A model generated the notes under the pieces. It searched no databases. It saw nothing but the letters and a program-made list of their open reading frames with translations, and was not told the origin of the DNA. Shown here in pieces: positions 11,213 through 24,108 of a stretch of DNA of 64,000 nucleotides. Within the stretch, counting starts at the first letter, position 1; every line of letters starts with the position of its first letter. A program made the translations under genes and the position numbers. The stretch is from Phragmites australis (lineage: Eukaryota; Streptophyta; Magnoliopsida; Poales; Poaceae), in the NCBI RefSeq assembly GCF_958298935.1, contig NC_084942.1, forward strand, positions 8,005,501 to 8,069,500, given 5' to 3'.

Positions 11213-12716
11213 GCGCATGCATGTACGCCGCCACATACTCAATCGGCAGCCAGCGGATGATTGTAGGAAGAAACACTAGTAGTAGTGCATGGGTTAGTAC
11301 TTCTTAGTACCTGGGGAGGAGGGACTATGTTAGTTGGCCGTGGTGCCTTGACATAAAATGGTAAGGTGAGTTGCAAGTAAAACTATATAAATGTATCAAT
11401 CAATCAATCAGTTAATTAATAGTAATGGTGATGTATGTGCTAGCTAGAGATGGATGTACATGCGTCAGTGCACTCGCCGTTGCGGTGTGCAGCTGCGAGC
11501 TTCAATTCGCTGTTGCGGTGTGCAGCTGCGAGCTTACCTGCTGCTGCACTGCGAGCTTCAATGAAACTGAGGCAATCAGGCAGTGAATGTGTCGTCCTTT
11601 CTGCCTAGGCTTCTTCCCTATTGAAGAAGGCAGGTAGTTGTATGCCTTGCCCGTCGGTTCCACCATAAAGGCTTTTGACTGCCAGCATCGATCACTCGAA
11701 AACGTACACTGTTAAGGCGGTAGATTTGGGAGCATGAATGACGCACACCTACTCGATCTCCTTGCATGGTTGCGCGCACACACACATTCTATTCTATTCT
11801 ATTCCCTTCCCCCTGTCTCCTATCCCCAAAACACATACATGGGGTTAAGCACTGGCTGGAGTGAATAATAACCTGAGTGCTACAGAGGGGCTGGGGCTGG
11901 GGACTCTCGCAGCTGGTCACGAAAGGTGGAGGATCCTAGGTAGGGGGGAGGTGGATCATGGTCATGGATGCAAGTGCAAACTGCAAAGCTACCACACAGC
12001 ACCCTCTACAACAGCCAGCAGGGTGCAGAAACACCTCCCCATGCTGATCTCTACCACCTGATAACACCAAATACACTTCCCCACGCAATGTGTCCAGTCC
12101 AATCTGCATGTGCTTGTGGCACCATGCATGCCCATCAGCCTTTGCTTGCTGCCTCCCATCCCAGGGGCCAGGACGTGCTCTGCTCTTTCATCTTTTTTCT
12201 TTTTTTTTAAAGGTGCTCTTTCATCTTTGGCCGCAGGTAGCTAGAAAAGAGCCTGTTCTTCATCAAAGAACATTTTGGCTCTCAGACGACGCTAACAGAA
12301 GACCCTGTAGTTGTCAAATTACAACGTGTCAAATTACTGTTTAGCACTTTTTTTCACTACTACATCTTGTTTCTGTCATTTTCGTATCTATTAAATGGGT
12401 TTGAATTTGCCAGAATCAAGCCTCGTGTTGGCACAGGTAGTTGTATTCCTACTCACCAGGATCAAACTCTAAGTTTGTTTTCTGTGTGTCTCACTAAGAC
12501 GAAATTTTTTAGTGATAGACGATGTACCTGTCGATAATAAAATGTCTGTGGTAATTTCATCAATCTTCAAATTTCGTATCTCCGGTTTTCAGTAGGCACT
12601 ATGTGAGCGCACGTGTGTGGTGGTGTTGTGAGTGTATGTGTGCATTGTACTGATGTTTAAAAAAAATGGATTTAGTTTGCTCCTAAAATTTTACATGGGT
12701 ATAGTATACGCCATGC
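11213..12716. other. 3' UTR and intergenic sequence
   Basis: No gene is seen. A tandem duplication of about 33 bp (11475-11535, core GTTGCGGTGTGCAGCTGCG) lies just beyond the WW gene's 3' UTR, followed by a short ATTCT run (about 11787-11803). The short ORFs here are not protein-like. Confidence 0.5.
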
Positions 12717-12719
12717 CTT

Positions 12720-14937
12720 CACTACTGCAGAATGCATCATCAATGTCGATTAAAAATCGTCATCAGTGTCGGGTATCGAACCGGCACTGAAAATCACTAT
12801 CAGTGTTGGTTCTATCTACGAATCGACACTGATAATTTATTATCAGTGCCGGTTCCCTGTTAAGAACAGGCACTGATAGATATTCGGCAGCCAAAAATAT
12901 GCACAATCCAAAATGCATCACATGCACATACATCCATCTTCTAATGTTTAGGTCACAATAAACACTTAATACATCAATTCAAACTACATGCATTTCTAAA
13001 ATTACATCAAATGCCATTACATGCATAGTTGATACCTAAAATTTCAACTCCAAATATTACATCAAAATGATTCAGTGTATAAATGAGCGCACTAGATATT
13101 GCTTCAAACGGAAGTTCTATTGGACTTCCGTAAATAACAAAATTGTTACTATCACACTGAAACTTAAGGTGTGACTAGTACTTTACTTCCCTCCCGGACC
13201 TTGCTGCATTGAGGACCAAGTAATGTGTACCCTCACTGCTGGGCAAAAAGATGTAAGATTGAAGTTAAGCTACGATCCATCCACATCCGAGTGTTCCAGT
13301 AAAAATTCTACAGACAAAGAACAACAATATAGAGGAAAATTTTAATATTATCGAAATAATCCTAGCTACAAACTATAGGTTCATGCCACCAACTATTTCA
13401 GCTGCATGTAACCGCAAGCGCCTAGGAGTCATTGCAAGTATATCCTCATTATTCAACCGCTTTCAATTTGAAATAGTTGTAGTCCGAAAACATGTATCCA
13501 AGTTGCAGGTTAACCGATTGTAGAAGCATATGAACAATAGATCTTTCAGCCATAAGTCTTTGGTCTGTTTCGGAGCTTGATGCTGTTAAAGTGATATATC
13601 ATTCTTTAGAAAAAGCAATGCTAAAAGAGATAGTGATCTTTATTTTATTGTTATTAGCCAATGTGGTCGTCATCACAGGTAATGTGCCACAAAGGTCCGC
13701 AATAATGTCATATAACCATAGTAGATAAGGAAGCATCTACATCAATTGGCATGTTAGTTTCTGAATTTGTTAACTACAAACTGCAATATTAACTGACCTT
13801 CTTATAATTTATAGCAAAAGGATTTTTATCTCTCAGCATGCAGGTGTACCTAAAGCAAGTCATAGGTACGTCTAAATGCCCAGAGAAAAAAAAACTCCAA
13901 TGCCATATCAATCAGCACATTTGAATAATCTCACAATTATGTCAAGTCATCAATTGCAGAACAAGGAAGTACCAAACTAGCTACTCACTGGGGAGTGATG
14001 TAACATCTAAAACACCGATATAATGATACACATCTAATATCATGACATACACATTTAATAATAAGCCAACATATTTCGAACTAAAATATATATCTAATTT
14101 TAGGACCTAAATTGCTAACTATAATTTGCTAACTTGAATTTGAGAACTAACCCAGGTGTTTCATGACGCTTCTGGATAGGAAGGGGATACGCCGTTGAGG
14201 ATCTGGAGGCTAGGAGTATGAGAGTGGACACCCAGACCCAGGCGGCCGAATAGGATGGAGCGGCTGAATAGGATGGAGCGGCCGCCTCCACGCTACCTAG
14301 ATCTACGCCCTCCACCTCCATTGCCGCTACTGCTCGCCATGGGGACGTTGAGAAGGCGACGAGGAGGCGGCAGTAGGCGGGTGTGCAACGAGGACAAAGA
14401 GGCGGCAACGGGCCGACGCACGACGAGGACGAGGAGGCGACAGTCGGTGCGTGACGAGGAAGAGGAGGCGGCGGCGGGCCGACACACGATGAGGACAAGG
14501 AGGTGGCGGTCAACACACGACGAGGAGGAGGAGGCGGCCGCAGGTTGATGCATGATGAGGATGAGGAGGCGGTGGTCGGCACGGGATGAGGAGGAGGAGG
14601 CGGCGAGCCGACGCACGATGAGGACGGGGACAAGGAGGCGATGAGCCGACGCGCGACGAGGAGGCTGTGGACATGGAGGAGGCGACGGTCGGGGAGGAGG
14701 AGCGGCATCAGGCTCAATGGAGTAAGCAAGGAGAGCGGCTAAGTGTTGTATATAAATATAACACACAGACACTAGTGTCGGTTCTAGTTCCAACCGGACT
14801 ATCAGTGCCGGTTCTTAAACTCCTCAATTATAGCTCACGCGCGGGAGTTTAAGAACCGATATTGATACGTCAATAGTACCGGTTATGCTCGAACCGACAC
14901 TGATGATACGCTACTTATGATCTATTCTGTAGTAGTG
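12720..14937. mobile_element. Non-autonomous CACTA (En/Spm) transposon
   Basis: The termini are CACTACTGCAGAAT at 12720 and ATTCTGTAGTAGTG ending at 14937, inverted repeats with the CACTA signature. The 3-bp target duplication CTT is exact (12717-12719 and 14938-14940). Both subterminal regions carry repeated ATCAGTGCCGGTTC-like units in both orientations, the known transposase-binding arrays of this superfamily. The 2.2-kb interior has no transposase; it holds AT-rich sequence and a GC-rich minisatellite. Mobilisation would need a transposase from elsewhere. Exact termini and duplication suggest a relatively recent insertion. Confidence 0.93.
14370..14655. repeat. GC-rich minisatellite inside the CACTA element
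   Basis: Imperfect units of about 45 bp built on GACGAGGAGGAGGCGGC and GGGCCGACGCACGATGAGG repeat about six times. Both strands are open in several frames because the units lack stops, producing low-complexity Arg/Glu or Pro/Ser ORFs that I regard as artefacts. They may derive from a captured low-complexity exon. Confidence 0.7.
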
Positions 14938-15259
14938 CTTTAACTATACTTGACAATTTTTCCAGTACTTTTGAAAAAAAGTACACTGGATTTTAACCTA
15001 ATTTGCACAATTTTTACGTAAGTGGTCACAATGTCACACTTAATACGTCCTCAACTAGATGGTGATCGGTGAGAACAGTGAGCATGTGCTGAGTTAAATC
15101 ATGCACAGTGACATGTAATTGCACCTATGGACGGTTGACATGTCTATGTGAACTGCTCTGTGGTCTGTGGAGCCCAAATGTGCCGGATAGGTATGAATCG
15201 CTGCAAAGGAGTCATTCAATTAGGCTGGCGTTTATACCATATTAGGCCTACATCAACTC

Positions 15260-15512
15260 TCTTCGATTTTAAATATATGATATTTTGATTAAATTTGATT
15301 AAATTTTTAAAACTTTGACCGTTAATAGCTTCTAAAATATTTACTTTAGAACATAAAAATCACAGGTATAGATTTATCTTGAAAAATATTTTTATAATAT
15401 TATATTTTTAAATTTTTAAAATAAATATTTTAGAAGCTATTGAGTGTCAAAGTTTTAATAGTTTGATTGAATTTTAATCAAAACGTTATATATTTAAAAT
15501 AAGAGGAATGAT
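15260..15512. mobile_element. AT-rich MITE-like inverted repeat
   Basis: The ends are near-complementary: TTTTAAATATATGATATTTTG at the left and ATATATTTAAAATAAGAGG at the right. Blocks such as AACTTTGACCGTTAATAGC and AATAGCTTCTAAAATATT recur in inverted form. The same internal blocks occur in the element at 23562-23817, so the two are relatives. The superfamily (Stowaway/Mariner-like) is inferred from that relative. Confidence 0.6.
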
Positions 15513-16161
15513 GGCTTGGGATAGCCCTTCAAATAGTAGTAGTACAATCTAGGTCCTACCTAGCACAGATAGGGCATAGCTTATTACTTATTCACTTAAT
15601 GATTGGAGTATACTGCAATAGGTTTCTGTAATTGTTAATGCATCTAATGGTCAAAGGAAGATGATGTTGATCCATGTAGAGCAAGTATAGTCGTTTCAAA
15701 CAGGCCGTAGGGCACCACATGTCTATGCTCTAGTACTAGTGTTGCATTGACTAAGGACCAGGAACATGAGTCTGTCACCTTAAGGGCTTGTTTGACACAT
15801 GAGGAACACAAACCCTTGGAGAAATGAATCAAGATGGGATTGGATTGATTCCCTCCCACCATCCGATCCCCTCTCACAATAGGGGTTTAATCCTTATTTT
15901 GCTAGCTTCATTTGGGATGTCATTGGATTGACTTGGATTGGCTGCACAAGATAGCTATGTAGTATATGCCCGCGTTCTTAGTACAATACATTTACATACA
16001 TATAAAGGGACTAAAAATTTAGTACTTTTTTTTGTCCTTTCTGCATTGCCTGAAGCTACGAAGCTAATCCAAATCATGTAACACGAAATATATGTGCGTA
16101 GTGTCCGATCAAAATAAAATACAGGACAGGTCAGTCCAGAGACTTAAAAAGCACATGTAAA

Positions 16162-16218
16162 TATACATCACACATCTCATGCATGTACAATATACATCAC
16201 ACATCTCATGCATGTACA
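16162..16218. repeat. 29-bp tandem duplication
   Basis: TATACATCACACATCTCATG with its continuation GCATGTACAA occurs twice head to tail. The copies are nearly identical, so the duplication is recent. It has no apparent coding role. Confidence 0.85.
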
Positions 16219-17389
16219 GATCAACAAGGTATGTTGGCTATACAAGTTGGATACAAGCCGAGAATTTCACTAGAAACTAGAAAGCAAGCAAAACCCAGTG
16301 CTTTTATGTCCTAGTTCTAGTACAAGACAACACCAGGTGATAATAGTATGAAGCCTGTTGGGTGACTAGTTTATAGAATTTTCAAGGACTAGCTATCATT
16401 TGACATGAATAGCTTGTTTTCTCCTAGAATACATTATAGTACCTGAAAAAACAAACATTATTGTGATAGTTAATAATTTCTCCTCCTTGAAAAAGAAACT
16501 AGAAATGAAAAACAGATATAGAAAATGGAGGTCACAAGTGTGAAACAAAAAAAATAAGCCATACTACAAAACAAACTGTAAAGTAACCTTAATACCAAAT
16601 TAACATTGTCGACAAGCTACATATATGATTTACAATGAATCACACTCTGATCCTGTAAAAAAAGATAAATAATCATGTCATAGAGCAGTGATGAAAATGA
16701 CAAAATGAACATGGTGGTGCACATGTACTAGAATGAACTAGAGCAAAAGGATGAGACTATGAATGAGCGACTAATGGTGATGGATAGTAGGAAGGGCTCA
16801 CCCCAATTACATTATAATTAATTAAGTAGGAAGAAGGCCAATTAACATCCCCCAACAGCCACTATCTCAGCAGATGAAGAACAAGAGAAGGGTGTGACAG
16901 AGCAACAAAAATTGAGTCTACACTACAGCCTGTCCACTAGCTAAACTCTCATCTTCTGAACTTATAAAGATAATGATTCTACCAATTTGTACTTCTTTCA
17001 GTTATACATCTATCTATACTCTGAAACTACATTTAGATCAAAAGAACTTAGTTGCCAGTAGAGGAAAAACTAGTGCATATTGGAGAAACTGATTTTACTA
17101 CACCAGCTAGCAATAGCACAATAAATGGACATGTAAAAAAGACATTGCTGCTACTACTGCCTCCTTTTCCAATCGCAGCCGCAAAGCCTGATTTGGCATG
17201 TCTAGTGCCTAAAAACCAAGACATCATGATATGATACATCATGCAAAGATAGTAGTAGAAAAATGCACATAACATGAAAAAATAAAGAAGTCCATATCCT
17301 AACTATATGATTGCAAATTTAGGGAACCATATTTTTTTAGATCATTCAGAGAACAATGTTGATGTCACATGCTAAACTAGAACTGAACA

Positions 17390-17845
17390 ATGTTGATTAC
17401 CGCAAAGAACAAGTGGTCACCGCAGAGTGCTGAAGAGCTGCCGAGTGTTGAAGCACTTGAACCACTGCACGCTGTCGATCTCTATGTCACCTGTGGGCAC
17501 TGCACAATAGCTCACAGACGGCTTGTACCTTCCTTTAGTGGTAAACCTATTGTACATATAAATTATGGTAAAGAACATTCTGCTTTATGTAACGTAAGGC
17601 TAGCTATTCATCATAGCAATTGTAACATGAGCATGAAGAATATGTCGTTGGAATCACTAAAGTCAAAGTCGCATATACCAAACCCTTTTTTTGAAGGAAC
17701 CGTAAGAATGTTATTAGTTGGCAATACCACAAAACCAATTTATTTTGCAAGTTTAGAGCAATGGACACAATCCATGTATGCTAAATTCTTTGTTCAAAAG
17801 TACCATTGGAGTGAGATCACATGCACTCCGTATTTACTCGTCTAA
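17390..17845 (+). CDS. Unrecognised ORF, 151 codons
   Basis: An open frame with non-repetitive composition starts MLITAKNKWSPQSAEELPSV and includes a CGHCTIAHRR cysteine pair and a segment FASLEQWTQSMYAKFF. No signal peptide, membrane segment or known domain is evident. It lies in AT-rich DNA between two CACTA elements, without an obvious promoter or neighbouring exons. It could be a degraded exon, part of an unrecognised transposon protein or a chance ORF. I do not assign a function. Confidence 0.2.
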   Translation: MLITAKNKWSPQSAEELPSVEALEPLHAVDLYVTCGHCTIAHRRLVPSFSGKPIVHINYGKEHSALCNVRLAIHHSNCNMSMKNMSLESLKSKSHIPNPFFEGTVRMLLVGNTTKPIYFASLEQWTQSMYAKFFVQKYHWSEITCTPYLLV

Positions 17846-18713
17846 AAGAAACCATTGCCGCACATTTCTTACAAGTGATCAGTTCAGGTAACTAGTATAT
17901 TGAGACGATTTAAATCACTTTCGTACTCTACTTCTCTGCACTCTAACAAATTCTAGGATATAGATATATGATTACAATCTAAATCAGAGTTGTACTGGTA
18001 AGATTTAGATTAACGAGAAAAGCTATGAAGAAGATATGTGTGTGTGTGTATAATAGATACATTCAGTAATAAATATAGTATGATTGAGGGTTGGGCAGGA
18101 CCCTATTGGCTAGGATAGATCCAATTTCTTCATATTTCACAAGTAGATTTCAATACACATGAGAGGAACACTAGCATCCACGGCAGATTCAATGTGCGAG
18201 CATGAACAGATTGCAATCAAGCACCAAAAGGGGTGCAAGAGCAAGTACATTTTGTAGATGTCGGGGCCAGGGCTGGGGCTGGTGACCTTGACGATGTAGA
18301 CAAGGGTGAGCTCCACCATGAGATCCTTAATCTCTACTGGTGCGGCTCAGCCTTGTTCCTCCCCACCGCTCTACCACCTCGATTCATATAGCAAAAAGGG
18401 ATTTGTGTTCAAATCGCTGGATCTACGAGGAGGGTGAGGGACAAGGGGAGGAGGGTGAGGACGAGAAGAGGGAGCAGGAGGAGCCCTCACCATTGCAAAG
18501 TATTTGTCGGGATGCCATTGCAGTGGGACTCGATCTCGCGCGCGCACACAAGACAAAGAGAGAGAGAGGTAGCACCATCGCCTTCTAGGAGGAGCAACGC
18601 GAGGCACGACGTGAAAATAGTTCCCGGCCTTGGCTGGGGTGCTTTTTTCTCCCGTGGATTGGTGAGGATTATATTGGTATCTTTCCAATTCTTGCCTGAG
18701 CCAAATGCAATAT

Positions 18714-21700
18714 CACTACTATAGAACTGAGCTTATATGTCGATCCAACACTATCGGTTCCTCATAGGCCGACAGTAATGGGGCATCACCGTAAGTTCAT
18801 TAACCACGCGGGAAGAATCAGCCATCATGACTTATGAACCTGCAGTGATAAGGGTCACCACTGTCGGCTGATGGATTGAGCCAACAGTGATGCACCCACC
18901 CTCATCACTGCCGGCTTGATCTACTGACCTGCAATGATATCTCTACATCACTACCAGCGGAATATATGAGCCAACAGTGATATCCTCATCTTCCCCACCT
19001 TCTTCTACCTCGAGCTAACAGAGCCATTTCAAAACTCTCTCCCTCACAAAATCTCCTATGGCAACAACCACTTCATCCCTTCTCCTGCATTGATTCCCCC
19101 ACCACTCAAGCTCAATTTTGATCAAGAAGTAGGTCTAGATGAGATCTCTCTAGCTATCCAAACAAAATCTCTTCTTCCCTCTCCATTTGCTCATTTGTCT
19201 TTTCTTCATTTTTTAGGGCAAGTGAACTCTAGATTTTTCCTCAACAGCAAGCAAACTTCTAGCATGAGCCTCTTGAGGTCAAGTAAGTTGAAATCCCCAA
19301 GATTAATCATATATTTAGCATTTTAACTCAAAATTTACCTAAAAAACCAAAGTTGATCTTATCCCTATAAAGACCTAGGCAAATCTTCAAAGTTGATCCT
19401 AATGAACCATAGGAATAAATTTAGAAGTCTACAATATAGAAACTTTAGGTATGAGCATATTTATTTTTGATTTTTAATGAATTAAAAAAATTAGCCATGA
19501 TATTTACGTATGTAGCAAGACCCAATTGTATTCTTATATTTTATTTAATTAGCAACCTCCAATATAGAAACTTTAGGTATGAGCGTATTTATTTTTTATT
19601 TTTCCTTAATGAGTCCTAGATAAGGGTTAAATAATAAAGAAAATTTCTAGGGATGGCACCAACAAATACTCATCAGAAGCGAACGCGTAAGCATACAAAA
19701 AGTGGCTTCTCCAACCCGGGCCAATTGTCGGTAGGAGATGATGAGGTAATTTATTTGTTGGTGATCGCAAAATCTTCTATGTATTTTGAATTTGGATTTA
19801 CAATAATAATATAATTGTAGATGAACAGAAGATGGACGTACGATGCGAGCCGTATGAGCGCAGAGTACAAGAATGGCATGAAGGGTTTCCTGGTAGCAGC
19901 CGCAGTGCACAAGTCAAATACACAGTCTCAATACATGTGTTGTTCATGCGTCAATTACGAGAACAAGAAGCAGTTCTCCACCACCCAGCAGATATATTCT
20001 CACTTGATGCCAAGGGGCTTTATGCCTGCTATACCCATTAGACCGAGTACGGTGAAGGTGAGATCGTACAGGAAGGATAATACATTGGAAGAGAAGACGA
20101 AGACATGCGCACTGATATGTCAGTCGATGAATACATCGATATACTACCTGCCAGAGATACGTTGGCCGATGATGATCTAGGGGAGATGTTGGCCGATGTC
20201 GACGTCGATGATCTGGAGCAGATGTTGCGCAATGGGGAGGGGAACTTCACCAATGAAAGAGAGTTTCAAAAGTTCCAGTGTATGATAGAGGACTTTAAAA
20301 CACCATTGTTCCCAGGCTGCGAGAAGGAGCACACAATGTTGTGTACCATGCTTTCACTGTTGCATTGAAGGCAAGCAACGTGTGGTCTGATACAAGCTTC
20401 ACAGAGTTGTTACTGTTCTTGAAGAAATTACTTCCAAAGAAAAATGTGCTGCCAGAAAACACGTACCAGGCCAAGCAGTTTGTATGCCCATTGGGGTTCA
20501 AAGTACATAAAATACATGCATATCCAAATGATTGCATGTTGTATCACGGAGAGCATGCAGACTTGCAAGCATGTCTCGTCTGTGGTGCAGCACAGTACAA
20601 GCATGACGGTGATGATATCGATGGTGAAGGAAAGAAGAAAATGCGTCATGTGAAGGTGATATGGTATTTTCCTACAGTCCCCTGTTTGGAGCATTTATTC
20701 ACGAACAAAAGGCATACTAAACTGATGCGATGGCACGCCGATGAGCGCAACGATGATGGAATATTGAGACACCCCGTTGATTCTACGTAGTGGAGAAATA
20801 TCGATAGGAAAATATAAGAAACCCTTTGCAGAAGATGTGAGGAATATAAGATTTGGGCTGAGTACAGATAGGATGAATCCATTCGACAATATGAGCAATA
20901 GTCATAGCACTTGGCCTGTGACTCTATGTATCTACAACCTTCCTCCTCGATTGTGTATGAAGTGGAAGTACATTATGATGCCGGTGGATTTATTAAGCCG
21001 GCAGAGAAAGTAGTTTCACTGTCGGTCGTTCTCTTCGGCCCCAATATAGAAACTTAGGTATGAACATATTTATTTTAATTTTTATTGAATTAGAAAATTG
21101 AACCAGGAAATTTAGATATATACAAAACTTAATTTTGGTATTTAGCAAGTTAAAATTAAATAAATATATATTAGGATTTTAGATCAATAGAATTTTAATA
21201 AATATAGATAGTACAAACTTAATATAAAACTCTTGAGTGCGTTTTGTTCTGTCTTACTTAGTGCAGGTCGTGGATTCGATTCTTTATGCGCACGTGTGAA
21301 ACTAAAACAATTGTTTTGCACCTTGTGGCATCAGCAGTGAAAGAAGTTTCATTGCCAGTGGATATATTGGGCCGACAGTGAAACCACTTTCACTACCAAT
21401 GGATTTATTGAGCCAGCAGAGAAGGTACACTTTCACTGCCGGTGAACAAGCCAACAGTGAAAGCCCTCCCAGATAAAATGGCTCGACGCTCGCGCCCTAC
21501 TTAGAAAATTTTTTCCCTTCCCTCTTGTGCCCTTCAACGAAACGCCTCCCGATGCCGAGGAGCCCACGCCGCCAGAGGACCACGAGCCTAAGCCCAATGT
21601 CCCTATCCTCCTCGACATCGTCGTCCTCCTCCCCCGTGCTGGCGCCGTCCTCCTCGACTCTATCGTCATCCTCCCCGGCCCGCACTCCTCCCGAATCTGA

Positions 21701-23159
21701 CCACCTCCTCCCCTGCCCGTGATCCTCCACGACTACAATCACCTCCTCCCCGACTCTGGCTGCCTCCTCCCCAACGACGACCGTCGAAGCCGTGGTGAGT
21801 AGCCATCCCCCTCCCGGTCGAGCCGTCATAGCCGGTGCTCCGACCGAGCTGTGTTATGCCCCTCCCTTCTTCTTTGTGTGATGCCGGCCATTGTGCCATT
21901 ATGATGCCCGGCCATCGTGCCACTGTCATGTCGCATTGTGCAATAAGGTGCATTCATATATCACATTTGCTCTTTTTTTTTTGTCTAAATTGATGGATAT
22001 CTATCACTTTGTTCCTAGTGAGTTAGAAGGGCTTGATTATACAAACTAGAATAAAATGGAGACTAAACCAGTAAAACTAAATTACAGTGGCTTCCTTGCA
22101 GAAATTTGATGGCCTTATGGACTTACATTGATTTTTTTTTTCTAGTAAGTTATGGAGATTCTTCTAGTTTATTGCTTTATATGTTTCGTTTGTTTTGAAA
22201 TGTTGTGAGAATGGCATGTAGATATAGAATTACTGACATGGAGTTGTGCTAGGCACAACTATTTGGCATAGTTCAACTCTTGTTATGTGTTATATTAAAA
22301 ATCGTATTGTTTTCATACTTGTTTTACTTTTTTGCAAATGATAAAATTGGAGAACTATTTACCATACATATGACTGCGAAGCTCGAATGGGATGATTATT
22401 ACATATGCACATTGCACGTCTTTTCACTATCTCAGTCGAGCTTGCAGTCGTATATAATTATCTTCATAATCTGATGTGGATCAATCAAATAATAAACACT
22501 TTGTTGGATGTTGGTTGCATATGATGCTGGTGACTGATTTTTGTTTTTGTTTGTTATTTTTCTTCTTACACATCCTAATGTATAGATATTGATGCTATGC
22601 TTATTTTAGTACTGATCAAAGTATTGTCATGATGAGTTTGTATGAAAAGCACTATTCAATATATAATTTATGCTTATTATCTGAAATTTTCGAGGGGTAA
22701 CCTATGAGAACTATTATGCATAGATGTGTGATATGAATTACTATGTATTAATGAATGTGCATTTATTATTGATTTACACTACATATGTCTCATTGTATGC
22801 ATGTATTGAGTGGGAGAGAGACGGAGAGATCGAGGAGAGAGGGGGAGGATAGAGAGTGGGGACAGGGTCGGAGTAGAAAGGGGGAGACACAACACTGTTG
22901 GATGAAGCTTTTAGCCGGTATCGATGCCTTGAGAATCACTGTTGGCTAAAACCACCAGCTGACAGTGATACCCAAGGAATCACTGCCGGCTGAATCCTTC
23001 AACCGACAGCGATAACCCCTTTCACTGCCGATCCACGAAGCCGGCAGTGATAGTCCCCGACTATCACTATCCGTTACCCACTGCCGGCTCCAAAATCGGC
23101 AGTGAAGGGGATTTTAAAGTCGACAGTGATGTACTATTCTGTAGTAGTATTTTTATCCG
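18714..23159 (+). mobile_element. CACTA transposon with truncated transposase
   Basis: The left end is CACTACTATAGAA at 18714, preceded by TAT. The right end is TTCTGTAGTAGTA at about 23159, where the final G appears mutated to A, so the duplication (TAT/TTT) is imperfect. Subterminal repeats with cores CACTGCCGGC and CCGACAGTGA fill 18745-18990 and 22910-23135. A third cluster sits internally at 21330-21475. A TNP2-like transposase remnant occupies 19653-20990 and is then cut off. CAATATAGAAACTTTAGGTA-like copies at about 19428, 19559 and 21042 mark internal duplications. The element is not autonomous. Confidence 0.85.
19653..20990 (+). pseudogene. TNP2-type CACTA transposase, truncated
   Basis: A probable first exon (19653-19745) begins ATGGCACCAACAAAT and encodes about 31 residues. 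A GT-AG intron in phase 0 leads to 19821. There the transposase-associated domain appears: RRWTYDASRMSAEYKNGMKG, then a cysteine cluster YMCCSCVNYEN and the SHLMPRGFM landmark. After a frame change, 20105-20790 encodes the start of the Transposase_21 region, with NFTNEREFQKFQCMIEDFKT, CPLGFKVHKIHAYPNDC and CLVCGAAQYK. A last piece with NIRFGLSTDRMNPF and TWPVTLCIYNLPP ends at about 20985, where the text switches into CACTA subterminal repeat. The catalytic C-terminal part is missing. At least two frameshifts and several stops are present. The protein would have cut DNA at the CACTA ends. Confidence 0.88.
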
Positions 23160-23561
23160 CACTGGGATCATTTGTCACATGTGGATTCTCTCCTCTGGGA
23201 GGCCGGGATTGAGCTACAATCGCTGCCGACCCTTGCCTATCCAAACAAGCCTAAAAGGGAATACGAGTAGGTAGATACAGAAGCACACATGCAGTTGTGT
23301 GATTAGTTGAGCCATATGCAAAATACAAGGTTTTGTTTCCTAGATGTATCTTTGATAAAATTTGTATCAATTTCTTCTGTAATTCTACGCCCCGGACTTG
23401 CCCTGTTGCATGTATTGGATGGGACACAAGTTCGTAAGTACTCCGGTAAGAACTGTTAATTTTGTATTAGTTTTGTTAATTTTGACTGTTAACAGACTTA
23501 GGCTAGGATCAGATTTAATTGACTGTCAATTTTGTATAATTTGCTCACATGTTCGTAAGTA

Positions 23562-23817
23562 CTCTCTCTGGTCATAAATATTTATCGTTTTAATCAAAAT
23601 CCGGTCAAACTTTTAAAACTTTGACCGTCAATAGCTTCTAAAATATTTAGTTTAGAAATATAAAAATCATACATGTAGATTTATCTTGAAAAATATTTTT
23701 ATAATATTATATTTTTATTAGAGATTATAACTACATTCTAATAGAAAATAATCATCAAAGTTGCACATCGAAAACCGTAAAAAATCAAAAATGATAAGTA
23801 TTTATGATCGGAGGAAG
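23562..23817. mobile_element. Stowaway-like MITE
   Basis: A 256-bp element is bounded by TA dinucleotides (23560-23561 and 23818-23819). Its ends, CTCTCTCTGGTCATAAATA and TATTTATGATCGGAGGAAG, are near-perfect inverted repeats of the CTCCCTCCG type common in grasses. It has no coding capacity. Stowaway MITEs are mobilised by Mariner-type transposases and insert at TA. Confidence 0.85.
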
Positions 23818-24043
23818 TACCGTAGAAGAGTTTGAGCCATTCCATTGGAGCTGCTAGTTCTATGAAGACATGCTTTCTAGACACTAGCATTTCTTGTATT
23901 TTCCTACTCCAATATTTTTTTAAAGAACAAACAGGCATGATGACTGAATATCTCTACTACTTAAAAAAAATACGTAGAGCGTCCTGGTTCCGCTCTCCGC
24001 CGTGTTCCGCTCCAGGAATTTCCACGCTCCTTCTCCCCCGCTC

Positions 24044-24045
<2 letters not shown>

Positions 24046-24108
<63 letters not shown>
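24046..24108. repeat. (CT)n/(CA)n microsatellite
   Basis: A dinucleotide run of about 54 bp of CT is followed by about 9 bp of CA. It lies upstream of the captured RING-H2 sequence inside the Helitron and is probably part of that gene's former 5' leader. Reading frames through it are artefacts. Confidence 0.97.

Larger units (their letters stand above)
14941..18710. other. Sparse intergenic region between two CACTA elements
   Basis: No intact gene is recognised. It contains an AT-rich MITE-like inverted repeat (about 15260-15510), a GGGCTTGTTTG-beginning stretch resembling a MITE end (15783), a 29-bp tandem duplication (16162-16218), an unrecognised 151-codon ORF (17390-17845), and a GC-rich segment (18230-18690) that may be a degraded gene piece. 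One minus-strand reading there is VELTLVYIVKVTSPSPGPDI, which I cannot assign. Confidence 0.4.

Noticed and set aside
14115..14793. Long overlapping ORFs on both strands in the CACTA interior
   Set aside because: They read through imperfect GC-rich tandem units without stops and give low-complexity Pro/Ser or Arg/Glu peptides.
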